Origin: Streptomyces sp. STR69
GTDB taxonomy: Bacteria; Actinomycetota; Actinomycetes; Streptomycetales; Streptomycetaceae
Assembly: GCF_024519455.1 (NCBI RefSeq)
Contig: NZ_JALJRY010000009.1
Span: 48,740 to 112,739, forward strand
Direction of reading: 5' to 3'
DNA: 64,000 bases
Every line of letters begins with the position of its first letter. Position 1 is the first letter of the stretch. Below the pieces are notes generated by a model that did no database searches, was not told where the DNA came from, and was given only the letters and a program-made list of their open reading frames with translations. Of the stretch, positions 26,957 to 34,875 are shown piece after piece. The position numbers and the translations under genes were made by a program.

Positions 26957-27067
26957 CGAACGCGGAGCCGCGGAATGAGGCAATGCTCGGACGTCCTAAC
27001 ACTGGCCACTGGCAGTCGAGGGCGTGAGCGCGGCCCGTCACACACAACCGGTGAAGGACAACCACTC

Positions 27068-28156
27068 ATGACGACGCCCACGATCGAGCTCAAGCCCTCG
27101 GCCTCGCCACTTTCCGCCGCCGAACGCGACGCGATTCTGGCCAACCCCGGGTTCGGCCGCCACTTCACCGATCACATGGTGACGATCAAGTGGACCGAGG
27201 GCCGCGGCTGGCACGACGGCCAGCTCGTGCCGTACGGCCCGCTCTCCCTCGACCCCGCGAACATGACCCTCCACTACGCGCAGGAGATCTTCGAGGGCCT
27301 CAAGGCGTACCGGCAGGCCGACGGCTCCGTCGCCACCTTCCGCCCGGAGAAGAACGCCCGCCGCTTCCAGACCTCCGCCCGCCGCCTCGGCATGCCCGAG
27401 CTGCCGGTCGAGACGTTCATCGAGGCCTGTGACGTGCTGGTCCAGCAGGACCGCGACTGGGTCCCGGCACACGGCGGCGAAGAGTCCCTCTATCTGCGCC
27501 CGTTCATGATCGCGACCGAGGTCGGCCTGGGCGTGAAGCCCGCCAACGAGTACCTCTTCCTGGTCATCGCCTCCCCGGCCGGCGCCTACTTCCCCGGCGG
27601 CGTGAAGCCCGTCTCCATCTGGGTCTCCGAGGACCACGTCCGCGCCGTCCCCGGCGGCATGGGCGACGCCAAGACCGGCGGCAACTACGCCGCCTCCCTC
27701 CTCGCCCAGGCCGAGGCCGCCGAACAGGGCTGCGCCCAGGTCTGCTACCTCGACGCGGTCGAGCGCAAGTGGGTCGAGGAACTCGGCGGCATGAACCTGT
27801 ACTTCGTGTACGGCAACAAGATCGTCACCCCCACCCTCACCGGCTCCATCCTGGAGGGCGTCACCCGCGACTCCCTCCTCACCCTCGCCCGCGACCTCGG
27901 CTACGAGCCCGAAGAGGGCCGTATCTCCATCGAGCAGTGGCAGCGCGACTCCGAGAACGGCACGCTGACCGAGGTCTTCGCGTGCGGTACGGCCGCGGTC
28001 ATCACCCCGGTCGGCACGGTCAAGCGCACCGGCGCCGAGTGGCAGCAGTCCGCGGGCGAGCCCGGCGAGGTCACGCTGAGGCTCCGCGGCGCCCTCCTCG
28101 ACATCCAGCGCGGTGACGTCGTGGACAAGCACGGCTGGATGCATCCCCTGGGCTGA
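27068..28156 (+). CDS. ilvE: Branched-chain amino acid aminotransferase
   Basis: A 362-residue fold-type IV PLP enzyme making Ile, Leu and Val from their 2-ketoacids with glutamate. The start follows GAAGGA at nine bases. The family blocks FEGLKAYRQADG, YLRPFMIATE and VKPANEYLFLVIASPAG are present, the PLP Lys is in GDAKTGGNYAAS, and EVFACGTAAVITPVG completes the cofactor site. The frame stays open upstream without family resemblance. Confidence 0.95.
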   Translation: MTTPTIELKPSASPLSAAERDAILANPGFGRHFTDHMVTIKWTEGRGWHDGQLVPYGPLSLDPANMTLHYAQEIFEGLKAYRQADGSVATFRPEKNARRFQTSARRLGMPELPVETFIEACDVLVQQDRDWVPAHGGEESLYLRPFMIATEVGLGVKPANEYLFLVIASPAGAYFPGGVKPVSIWVSEDHVRAVPGGMGDAKTGGNYAASLLAQAEAAEQGCAQVCYLDAVERKWVEELGGMNLYFVYGNKIVTPTLTGSILEGVTRDSLLTLARDLGYEPEEGRISIEQWQRDSENGTLTEVFACGTAAVITPVGTVKRTGAEWQQSAGEPGEVTLRLRGALLDIQRGDVVDKHGWMHPLG

Positions 28157-28262
28157 GCGCGACTCCCGGTCGACCTCCGGAAGCCGGTTCGACGCGTATC
28201 GCCTCCCCCGTGCGGGTATCCACTGATTCCGCGGGACACGGGAACACGGGGGAGGGGACGCG

Positions 28263-29333
28263 GTGAGTGGTGGGCCGATACCGCGACTGCGGTGGCTGCT
28301 GCGGGCGTTACGCACGCCGCGCCGCCCGCAGAGCCTCACCGTCCTCGCGCTGCTCGCCGCCGGCGCGGGCGTGTTGCTGTGGTTCGCCAAGCACATGGAC
28401 AACTACGGCGAGAACCTCGCCCTCAACCTGGGCACCGACCTGGTCGGCGTGGTCATCACCGTCTTCGTGATCGGTCCGCTGATCTCCCGCGCCCAGGAGG
28501 GCCGGGTCCGCGAACACACCCGGCTCGACTACGAGTGGTTCGCCGCGCAGGTGTACGGCTCCACGTCCAACGTGAAGGTCCTCGACACCTTCTCCAACCT
28601 CTTCGGCCCGCAGTTCTCCGAGCGCCTCTTCCGCGGTGTCCGCTCGGCCACCGCGCACGGCGCCCGGGTGCAGATCCTGCTCCTGGACCCCGACTCCCTC
28701 GCCGTGATCCTGCGCGGGCGTGAACTCGGCGAGCAGAGCGCCGACATCCGCCGCGACATCATGCGCAACCTGCGCACCCTGGACCGGTTCGCGCAGCGGC
28801 TCGACGAGCACTCCCGGAGTCTGCTGGAGGTACGGCTGTGCTCGACCTCCCCCGGAGTGACCCTCTACCGCTGGGACGAGCGCTGTCTGGTCTCCTTCCT
28901 CACCGTCGGCCGACTCTCCGGCGAGGGCGTCCAGTTGGAGGTCGCCGTCCGCTCCCCGCTCGGCACCTTCGTCGAGCAGCGCTTCGACGAGCTGTGGCAG
29001 CAGGGCAGACCGATGGACCGCTTCACCCATCTGCCGGTGACCCTGGTCGACGCGGCCGACGGACGGCGGGAGTTCAGCTGCCGCTTCGTCTACGTCGAGG
29101 ACCGCCTGTACGTCGAGGCCCCCGACCTCGTCACCTACCTGGCCCGCCGCCGCCTCGACCAACTCTCCGCCCACAGCGGAGTGCTGGGCCCGGGCGAGGC
29201 GTACGAGGTCATGGTGGTCGACGACCGCAGCGAGCTGCACGGGCGGCTCATCCACCACTTCACGGAGAAGTACGATGCGCAGGCGGCGGCCTTCGTGGAA
29301 CTACGGCCGCCTACGGTCCTGGTCACGGAATAG
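28263..29333 (+). CDS. Membrane protein of unknown function
   Basis: A 356-residue protein with two membrane helices near the N-terminus (about residues 26-43 and 58-76) and a large cytosolic part. The segment VKVLDTFSNLFGPQFSERLF followed by an ARVQILLLDPDS strand is reminiscent of the phospholipase D-like fold, but no HKD motif is present, so enzymatic activity is doubtful. The GTG start follows GGGGGAGGGG. It sits just before the radical SAM gene (15-base gap) and may be co-transcribed with it. I do not recognise a named family. Confidence 0.7.
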   Translation: MSGGPIPRLRWLLRALRTPRRPQSLTVLALLAAGAGVLLWFAKHMDNYGENLALNLGTDLVGVVITVFVIGPLISRAQEGRVREHTRLDYEWFAAQVYGSTSNVKVLDTFSNLFGPQFSERLFRGVRSATAHGARVQILLLDPDSLAVILRGRELGEQSADIRRDIMRNLRTLDRFAQRLDEHSRSLLEVRLCSTSPGVTLYRWDERCLVSFLTVGRLSGEGVQLEVAVRSPLGTFVEQRFDELWQQGRPMDRFTHLPVTLVDAADGRREFSCRFVYVEDRLYVEAPDLVTYLARRRLDQLSAHSGVLGPGEAYEVMVVDDRSELHGRLIHHFTEKYDAQAAAFVELRPPTVLVTE

Positions 29334-29348
29334 AGGGCCCCGGCACAT

Positions 29349-30665
29349 ATGAGTTCAGCGCACCACCCCCGCTTTCGCGCCTTCACGCCCCGCGACCTGG
29401 ACGGCCTGCTGCAACGCGTGTCCTTGTCCGCCACCGAACGACTCGCCCTGAGGGCCGTCTCCTCGGTTCTGCCCTTCCGCACGAACGGTTACGTCGTCGA
29501 CGAGCTGATCGACTGGTCGGCGGTACCCGACGACCCGATCTTCCGGCTGACGTTCCCGCAGGCCGGGATGTTGCCCGAACCCGACCTCAAACAGATGGCC
29601 GACCTCCTCTCCCAGGAGGCGCCGAAGGCCGAAGTCCTGCGCACGGCCCACGAGATCCGGATGCGGCTCAACCCGCACCCCTCGGGCCAGCTCGACGCCA
29701 ACGTGCCCGTGCACGAGGGCGAGCGCCTGGAAGGCCTCCAGCACAAGTACCCCGAGACGGTGCTGGTCTTCCCGCGCCAGGGCCAGACCTGCCACGCCTA
29801 CTGCACGTACTGCTTCCGCTGGCCCCAGTTCGTCGGCGAGTCCGAACTCCGCATCGCCACCGACGACATCGCGACCACCTCCGCCTACCTCCGCGCCCAC
29901 CCCGAGGTCACCAGCACGCTCATCACGGGCGGCGACCCGCTGGTCATGAGCACCGAGGTGCTGAGCCGCTATGTCGACCCCCTCCTCGACATCGACACGA
30001 TCCGCTCGATCCGCATCGGCACCAAGTCCCTCGCGTTCTGGCCGTACCGCTTCACGACCGACCGGGACGCCGACGACCTGCTCCGCCTCTTCGAAAAGGT
30101 GGTGGCAAGCGGCCGTCACCTGGCGTTGATGGCCCACTTCACGCACCCCCAGGAGCTGCGCCCGCCGGTCGTACGGGAGGCGATGCGCCGGGTGCGGAGC
30201 ACGGGCGCCGTGATCCGCTGCCAGGGCCCACTGGTGGCCGGTATCAACGACAGCGCCGAGGCCTGGGCCGAACTGTGGGACGAGACGACCACGCTCGGCG
30301 CGGTGCCGTACTACCAGTTCGTCGAGCGCGACACCGGCCCCCAGGGCTACTTCGGCGTTCCGCTGGCCCGTGGCCACCAGATCTTCCGCGACGCCTACGC
30401 CCGCGTCTCCGGCCTCGCCCGTACGGTCCGCGGCCCGGTGATGTCGGCGATGCCCGGCAAGGTCTGCGTCGACGGCATCGCGGAGGTGGCCGGCGAGAAG
30501 GTCTTCGTCCTCCACCTGATCCAGGCCCGCGACCCGTCCCTGGTCGACCGCCCGTTCTTCGCGGCCTACGACGAGACCGCGACGTGGTTCACGGACCTGA
30601 GGCCGGCGTTCGGGGCGAGTGAGTTCTTGCCTGGGCTGGGATACCTGGAGCACCGCACAAGCTGA
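29349..30665 (+). CDS. KamA-family radical SAM enzyme (lysine 2,3-aminomutase-like)
   Basis: A 438-residue radical SAM protein. The iron-sulfur cluster motif is CHAYCTYC (Cys 148, 152 and 155), followed by the SAM-binding ITGGDPLV. The PLP-Lys region SAMPGKVCVDG is present, as in lysine 2,3-aminomutases. Substrate residues typical of authentic KamA were not checked, so the substrate may be another amino acid. The adjacent upstream gene encodes an unknown membrane protein; no beta-lysine-using peptide synthetase is in the window. Confidence 0.85.
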   Translation: MSSAHHPRFRAFTPRDLDGLLQRVSLSATERLALRAVSSVLPFRTNGYVVDELIDWSAVPDDPIFRLTFPQAGMLPEPDLKQMADLLSQEAPKAEVLRTAHEIRMRLNPHPSGQLDANVPVHEGERLEGLQHKYPETVLVFPRQGQTCHAYCTYCFRWPQFVGESELRIATDDIATTSAYLRAHPEVTSTLITGGDPLVMSTEVLSRYVDPLLDIDTIRSIRIGTKSLAFWPYRFTTDRDADDLLRLFEKVVASGRHLALMAHFTHPQELRPPVVREAMRRVRSTGAVIRCQGPLVAGINDSAEAWAELWDETTTLGAVPYYQFVERDTGPQGYFGVPLARGHQIFRDAYARVSGLARTVRGPVMSAMPGKVCVDGIAEVAGEKVFVLHLIQARDPSLVDRPFFAAYDETATWFTDLRPAFGASEFLPGLGYLEHRTS

Positions 30666-30712
30666 CATCGAACCACTTCAAACGGACTTGTTTCCTTTTT
30701 CCGTGACCCACG

Positions 30713-30731
30713 TTTAGAGTGCTGCTCTAAA
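30713..30731. promoter_or_regulatory. Palindromic operator TTTAGAG-N5-CTCTAAA upstream of ureAB
   Basis: A perfect seven-base inverted repeat with a five-base centre lies 18 bases before the ureAB ATG and includes a TAGAGT -10-like hexamer. Its size and symmetry suit a TetR dimer site. The TetR gene at the end of the same operon (34159) is the natural candidate regulator; this link is an inference. Confidence 0.6.
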
Positions 30732-30748
30732 TGAAGGGACGGATCCTC

Positions 30749-31432
30749 ATGCGGCTCACCCCCACCGAACGCGACCGCCTTCTGCTCTTCGGTGCCGCCG
30801 AGCTGGCCCGCGCCCGCAAGGCGCGCGGCCTTCGGCTCAATGTGCCGGAGGCCACCGCGCTGATCGCGGACACGGTGTGCGAGGCGGCCCGGGACGGGCG
30901 GCGGCTGGCCGAGGCCATCGAGCAGGCCCGGTCGGTCCTGGGGCCCGAGGACGTCCTGCCGGGCGTCGCGGACGTCGTCACCGAGGTCCACGTCGAGGCG
31001 GTCTTCGACGACGGCTCCCGGCTCGCGATCGTCTCCGACCCCATCGGCGGGGGAGCACTCGCGGACCGTGCCCCGGGCGCACTCCTCCCCGGACCCGTGC
31101 ACGCCGAGCCCGAGGCGGTCGTCCGGCTCGCCGTCACCAACACGGCGACCGTCCCCGTCTCCGTGACCTCCCACTTCCACTTCTTCGAGGCCAACCCGCG
31201 CCTCGACTTCCCACGCGCCGAGGCCTACGGCATGCGGCTCGCCGTCCCCGCCGGATCGTCCGTCCGCTTCGGCCCGGGCGAGAGCGCAGAGGTCGGCCTG
31301 CTGCCGATCGGCGGCGAGCGGATCGCGATCGGTTTCGCCGGGCTCGTCGACGGACCGTTGGACGCGCCGGGCGTGAAGGAAGAAGCCCTGCGCCGGGCAA
31401 CTGCCTGCGGCTACCTGGGAGTCGAGCAGTGA
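30749..31432 (+). CDS. ureAB: Fused urease gamma-beta subunit
   Basis: A 227-residue fusion of urease gamma (residues 1-100; MRLTPTERDRLLLFGAAELA ... VPEATALIADTVCEAARDG) and beta (about 105-227; SHFHFFEANPRLDFPRAEAYG ... RFGPGESAEVGLLPIGGER). The ATG at 30749 has AAGGGA nine bases upstream and is preferred over the ATG at 30731, which lacks a ribosome site and lies in the palindrome. Its stop overlaps the ureC start (GTGA). No ureD, E, F or G accessory genes are near. Confidence 0.88.
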   Translation: MRLTPTERDRLLLFGAAELARARKARGLRLNVPEATALIADTVCEAARDGRRLAEAIEQARSVLGPEDVLPGVADVVTEVHVEAVFDDGSRLAIVSDPIGGGALADRAPGALLPGPVHAEPEAVVRLAVTNTATVPVSVTSHFHFFEANPRLDFPRAEAYGMRLAVPAGSSVRFGPGESAEVGLLPIGGERIAIGFAGLVDGPLDAPGVKEEALRRATACGYLGVEQ

Positions 31433-33099
31433 ACCCGTACGAGTACGCCGCCACCCACGGCCCCCGCGCCGGTGACCGCGTCCGCCTCGGCGACTCGGGC
31501 CTGACCGTCCGCGTGGAGTCCGACTCGCAGCGCTACGGCGACGAGTTCCTCGCCGGCTTCGGCAAGACCGCCCGCGACGGACTGCACCTCAAGGCCGCCG
31601 CCGTGCGCGAGACCTGCGACGTGGTCGTCAGCAATGTCGTCGTGATCGACGCCGTGCAGGGTGTCCGGAAAGTCTCCATCGGGATCAGGGAAGGGCGCAT
31701 CTGCTCCATCGGGCGGGCCGGCAACCCCGACACCCTGGACGGGGTCGATGTCGTCGTCGGCACCGGTACCTCCATCGTGTCCGGCGAGGGGCTCATCGCC
31801 ACCGCCGGTGCCGTCGACACCCATGTGCACCTGCTGTCGCCGCGCATCATGGAGGCCTCCCTCGCCTCGGGGGTGACCACGATCATCGGGCAGGAGTTCG
31901 GCCCGGTGTGGGGCGTCGGCGTCAACTCGCCCTGGGCACTGCGCCACGCCTTCAACGCCTTCGACGCCTGGCCGGTCAACATCGGCTTCCTGGGCCGGGG
32001 TTCGTCGTCCGACGCGGCCCCGCTGGTGGAGGCGCTGGCCGAGGGCGGGGCCAGCGGCTTCAAGGTGCACGAGGACATGGGCGCCCACACCCGCGCGCTG
32101 GACACGGCGTTGCGGGTCGCCGAGGAGCACGATGTCCAAGTCGCCCTGCACAGCGACGGGTTGAACGAGTGCCTGTCCGTCGAGGACACCCTGCGTGTGC
32201 TGGAGGGCCGGACGATCCACGCCTTCCACATCGAGGGCTGCGGCGGCGGACACGTGCCGAATGTCCTGAAGATGGCGGGAGTTGTCAACGTCATCGGCTC
32301 CTCCACCAACCCCACCCTCCCCTTCGGCCGGGACGCGGTCGCCGAGCACTACGGCATGATCGTCTCCGTCCACGACCTGAAGACCGACCTGCCCGGCGAC
32401 GCGGCGATGGCCCGCGACCGCATCCGCGCCGGGACGATGGGCGCCGAGGACGTGCTGCACGACCTGGGCGCGATCGGCATCACCTCGTCCGACGCGCAGG
32501 GCATGGGCCGGGCGGGGGAGACGGTCCGCCGTACGTTCGCGATGGCCGGGAAGATGAAGGCCGAACTCGGCGCCCCGGAAGACCACGACAACGAGCGCGT
32601 CCTGCGCTACATCGCCAAGCTGACCATCAACCCCGCTGTCGCGCACGGACTTTCGCACGAGGTCGGCTCCATCGAGGTCGGCAAGCTCGCCGACCTCGTG
32701 CTGTGGCGGCCCGAGTACTTCGGCGCGAAACCGCAGCTGGTGCTGAAGTCCGGGTTCCCGGCCTACGGCGTGGTCGGCGACCCCAACGCGGCGACCGACA
32801 CCTGCGAACCCCTGGTCCTGGGACCGCAGTTCGGCGCGCACGGCAGCACGCCCGCGGACATCTCCGTGGCCTTCGTCGCACAGGCGGCCCTGGACCAGGG
32901 CAACGACGCGATGCCGACTCGGCGCCGTCGTGTGGCAGTTCGCGGCACCCGTGGCATCGGCCCCGCCGACCTGCGCCGCAACTCCCGTACCGGAGCGGTC
33001 GACGTCGACCAGCGCACCGGGCTGGTCACCCTGGACGGCGAACCGATCCGCTCCGAGCCCGCCGACTCGGTCTCCCTCAACCGCCTCTACTTCCTCTAG
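31429..33099 (+). CDS. ureC: Urease alpha subunit-like amidohydrolase with altered active-site loop and flap
   Basis: A 556-residue UreC homologue. Nickel and catalytic ligands are kept: His132 and His134 (DTHVHLLSP), the carbamylated Lys212 and His214 (GFKVHEDMG), His241 (ALHSDGLNE), His267 (HAFHIEGCGGGH), His315 and Asp355 (SSDAQGMGR). The mobile flap Cys of canonical ureases is Val314 here (SVHDLK instead of VCHHLD), and the substrate loop GPAAGT...TPG is replaced by the shorter GPVWGVGVNSPW. It may hydrolyse urea poorly or act on another ureido or guanidino compound. It is the second gene of an operon ending in agmatine deiminase and TetR. Confidence 0.88.
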   Translation: MNPYEYAATHGPRAGDRVRLGDSGLTVRVESDSQRYGDEFLAGFGKTARDGLHLKAAAVRETCDVVVSNVVVIDAVQGVRKVSIGIREGRICSIGRAGNPDTLDGVDVVVGTGTSIVSGEGLIATAGAVDTHVHLLSPRIMEASLASGVTTIIGQEFGPVWGVGVNSPWALRHAFNAFDAWPVNIGFLGRGSSSDAAPLVEALAEGGASGFKVHEDMGAHTRALDTALRVAEEHDVQVALHSDGLNECLSVEDTLRVLEGRTIHAFHIEGCGGGHVPNVLKMAGVVNVIGSSTNPTLPFGRDAVAEHYGMIVSVHDLKTDLPGDAAMARDRIRAGTMGAEDVLHDLGAIGITSSDAQGMGRAGETVRRTFAMAGKMKAELGAPEDHDNERVLRYIAKLTINPAVAHGLSHEVGSIEVGKLADLVLWRPEYFGAKPQLVLKSGFPAYGVVGDPNAATDTCEPLVLGPQFGAHGSTPADISVAFVAQAALDQGNDAMPTRRRRVAVRGTRGIGPADLRRNSRTGAVDVDQRTGLVTLDGEPIRSEPADSVSLNRLYFL

Positions 33100-33116
33100 G
33101 CCCCCCGGAGTTCCTC

Positions 33117-34133
33117 ATGACCTATCGCATGCCGCCCGAGTGGGCCCCGCACGAGCGGACCTGGATGGCCTGGCCCGGGCCCAACCCCACCTTCGCCACC
33201 GACGAGGAACTGGCGGATGCCCGCGCCGCCTGGGCGTCCGTGGCCCGTGCCGTGCGCCGCTTCGAACCGGTGACGATGGTGCACGGCCCGGGTCAGGGCG
33301 GGTCGGCGCGCGAGCTGCTCGGCCCGGACGTCGACCTGGTCGAGCGCGACCTCGACGACGCCTGGATGCGGGACATCGGCCCCACATTCGTCACCGACGG
33401 CTCTCAACTGGCCGCCGTGGACTGGACGTTCAACGGCTGGGGCGCCCAGGACTGGGCCCGCTGGGAGCACGACTCCAAGATCGCCCGCCATGTGGCCGAC
33501 CTGGCCGGAGTCCCGGCGTTCAGCAGCACCCTCGTCAACGAGGGCGGCGCGATCCACGTCGACGGCGAGGGCACGGTCCTGCTCACCGAGACGGTCCAGC
33601 TCGGCGCCGGCCGCAACCCCGGCCGGACGCGCGAGCAGGTCGAGGCGGAGATCCACGCCAGGCTCGGCACCACCAAGGCCGTCTGGCTCCCGCACGGCCT
33701 CACCAGCGACTACGGCGTCTACGGCACCCAGGGCCACGTCGACATCGTCGCGGCCTTCGCGCGGCCCGGCACCGTACTGGTCCACAGCCAGCGCGACCCG
33801 GCCCACCCGGACCACGCCCGCTCCCAGGAGTACCTCGCCCTCCTCCGCGCCGAGACCGACGCGAAGGGCCGCCCGCTGGAGGTCGTGGAGGTCCCGGCGC
33901 CGACCGTGCTCAAGGACGAGGACGGCGACTGGGTCGACTACTCCTACATCAACCACTACCTCTGCAACGGCGGGGTCGTGCTCTGCGCCTTCGACGACCC
34001 GCACGACGAGATCGCGGCCGGGATCTTCCGGCGCCTCTTCCCCGAGCGGACGGTCGTGCTGGTGGACGCCCGTACGATCTTCGCGGGCGGTGGCGGCATC
34101 CACTGCATCACTCAGCAGCAGCCGAAGATCTGA
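33117..34133 (+). CDS. aguA: Agmatine deiminase / peptidylarginine deiminase-family protein
   Basis: A 338-residue guanidino-modifying enzyme. The catalytic Cys is residue 330 in GGGGIHCITQQQP; the Asp in WMRDIGPTFV, NEGGAIHVDGEG and the His in GHVDIVAAF complete the active site. The family deiminates agmatine to N-carbamoylputrescine and ammonia. The gene starts 17 bases after the urease-like ureC stop, with a CCGGAG ribosome site, so the products are probably functionally linked. Confidence 0.87.
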   Translation: MTYRMPPEWAPHERTWMAWPGPNPTFATDEELADARAAWASVARAVRRFEPVTMVHGPGQGGSARELLGPDVDLVERDLDDAWMRDIGPTFVTDGSQLAAVDWTFNGWGAQDWARWEHDSKIARHVADLAGVPAFSSTLVNEGGAIHVDGEGTVLLTETVQLGAGRNPGRTREQVEAEIHARLGTTKAVWLPHGLTSDYGVYGTQGHVDIVAAFARPGTVLVHSQRDPAHPDHARSQEYLALLRAETDAKGRPLEVVEVPAPTVLKDEDGDWVDYSYINHYLCNGGVVLCAFDDPHDEIAAGIFRRLFPERTVVLVDARTIFAGGGGIHCITQQQPKI

Positions 34134-34158
34134 GGATCCGGAGCGAGGGAGACGGGCG

Positions 34159-34761
34159 ATGGCCGGTGCACGGAAGAACGCGCCGCCGCGCGAGGAAGTC
34201 CTCGCCGCAGCCATGGGCATGATCGCCGAACGCGGTCTGGAGAAACTCACCATGGCGGCGCTCGGCCACGAGGTCGGCATGAGCAGCGGCCATCTCCTCT
34301 ACTACTTCCATTCCAAGGACGAACTGCTCCTCCAGACCCTGGAGTGGAGCGAGGGCAGGCTCGGCGCGGAGCGCGGACGCCTGCTGACCCGCACGGCGGC
34401 GACGGCCCGTGAACGCCTCGACGCGTATATCGACCTGTACGTCCCCGAGGGCCACCGCGACCCGCACTGGACGCTCTGGCTGGAGGTCTGGAACCGCTCG
34501 CAGAACGCCGACGAGGAGGCCCGCGACCGGCAGGCCGCCATCGAGGGCGTCTGGCACCGCGACCTCGTCGCCCTGATCGCGGAGGGTGTCTCGCGCGGCG
34601 AGTTCCGCCCCGTCGACCCCGACCGCTTCGCCGCCCGCCTCCGCGCCCTCCTCGACGGCTTCTCCATCCACGTGGCGATCGGCCTGCGCGGCACGGACCG
34701 GGCACAAGTTCTCGGCCACGTAAGGGAGTTCATCGCCGAGAGGCTTCTCGCGGACTCCTGA
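34159..34761 (+). CDS. TetR-family regulator of the urease-like/agmatine operon
   Basis: A 200-residue TetR/BetI-like protein with the helix-turn-helix in RGLEKLTMAALGHEVGMSSG followed by HLLYYFHSKDELL. It is the last gene of the ureAB-ureC-aguA unit, starting 25 bases after aguA with GGGAGACGGG upstream. It probably autoregulates the operon through the palindrome at 30713; a guanidino or polyamine ligand is a guess from context. Confidence 0.87.
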   Translation: MAGARKNAPPREEVLAAAMGMIAERGLEKLTMAALGHEVGMSSGHLLYYFHSKDELLLQTLEWSEGRLGAERGRLLTRTAATARERLDAYIDLYVPEGHRDPHWTLWLEVWNRSQNADEEARDRQAAIEGVWHRDLVALIAEGVSRGEFRPVDPDRFAARLRALLDGFSIHVAIGLRGTDRAQVLGHVREFIAERLLADS

Positions 34762-34875
34762 GGGCGCGTCCGGGTTGTACGCAGACGAGCGCATTGACCC
34801 GAGGTGCCCGGTGCGCTTGCATCCCTGTGAGTCCCCGGTGCGGGACCGGGGGAAGACGAGGTTTCGGGGGAAACC

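Noticed and set aside
30731..30733. ATG at 30731 as the ureAB start
   Set aside because: It lies in the palindrome, has no ribosome site and adds six residues not seen in UreA proteins; ATG 30749 has AAGGGA and matches the family N-terminus.
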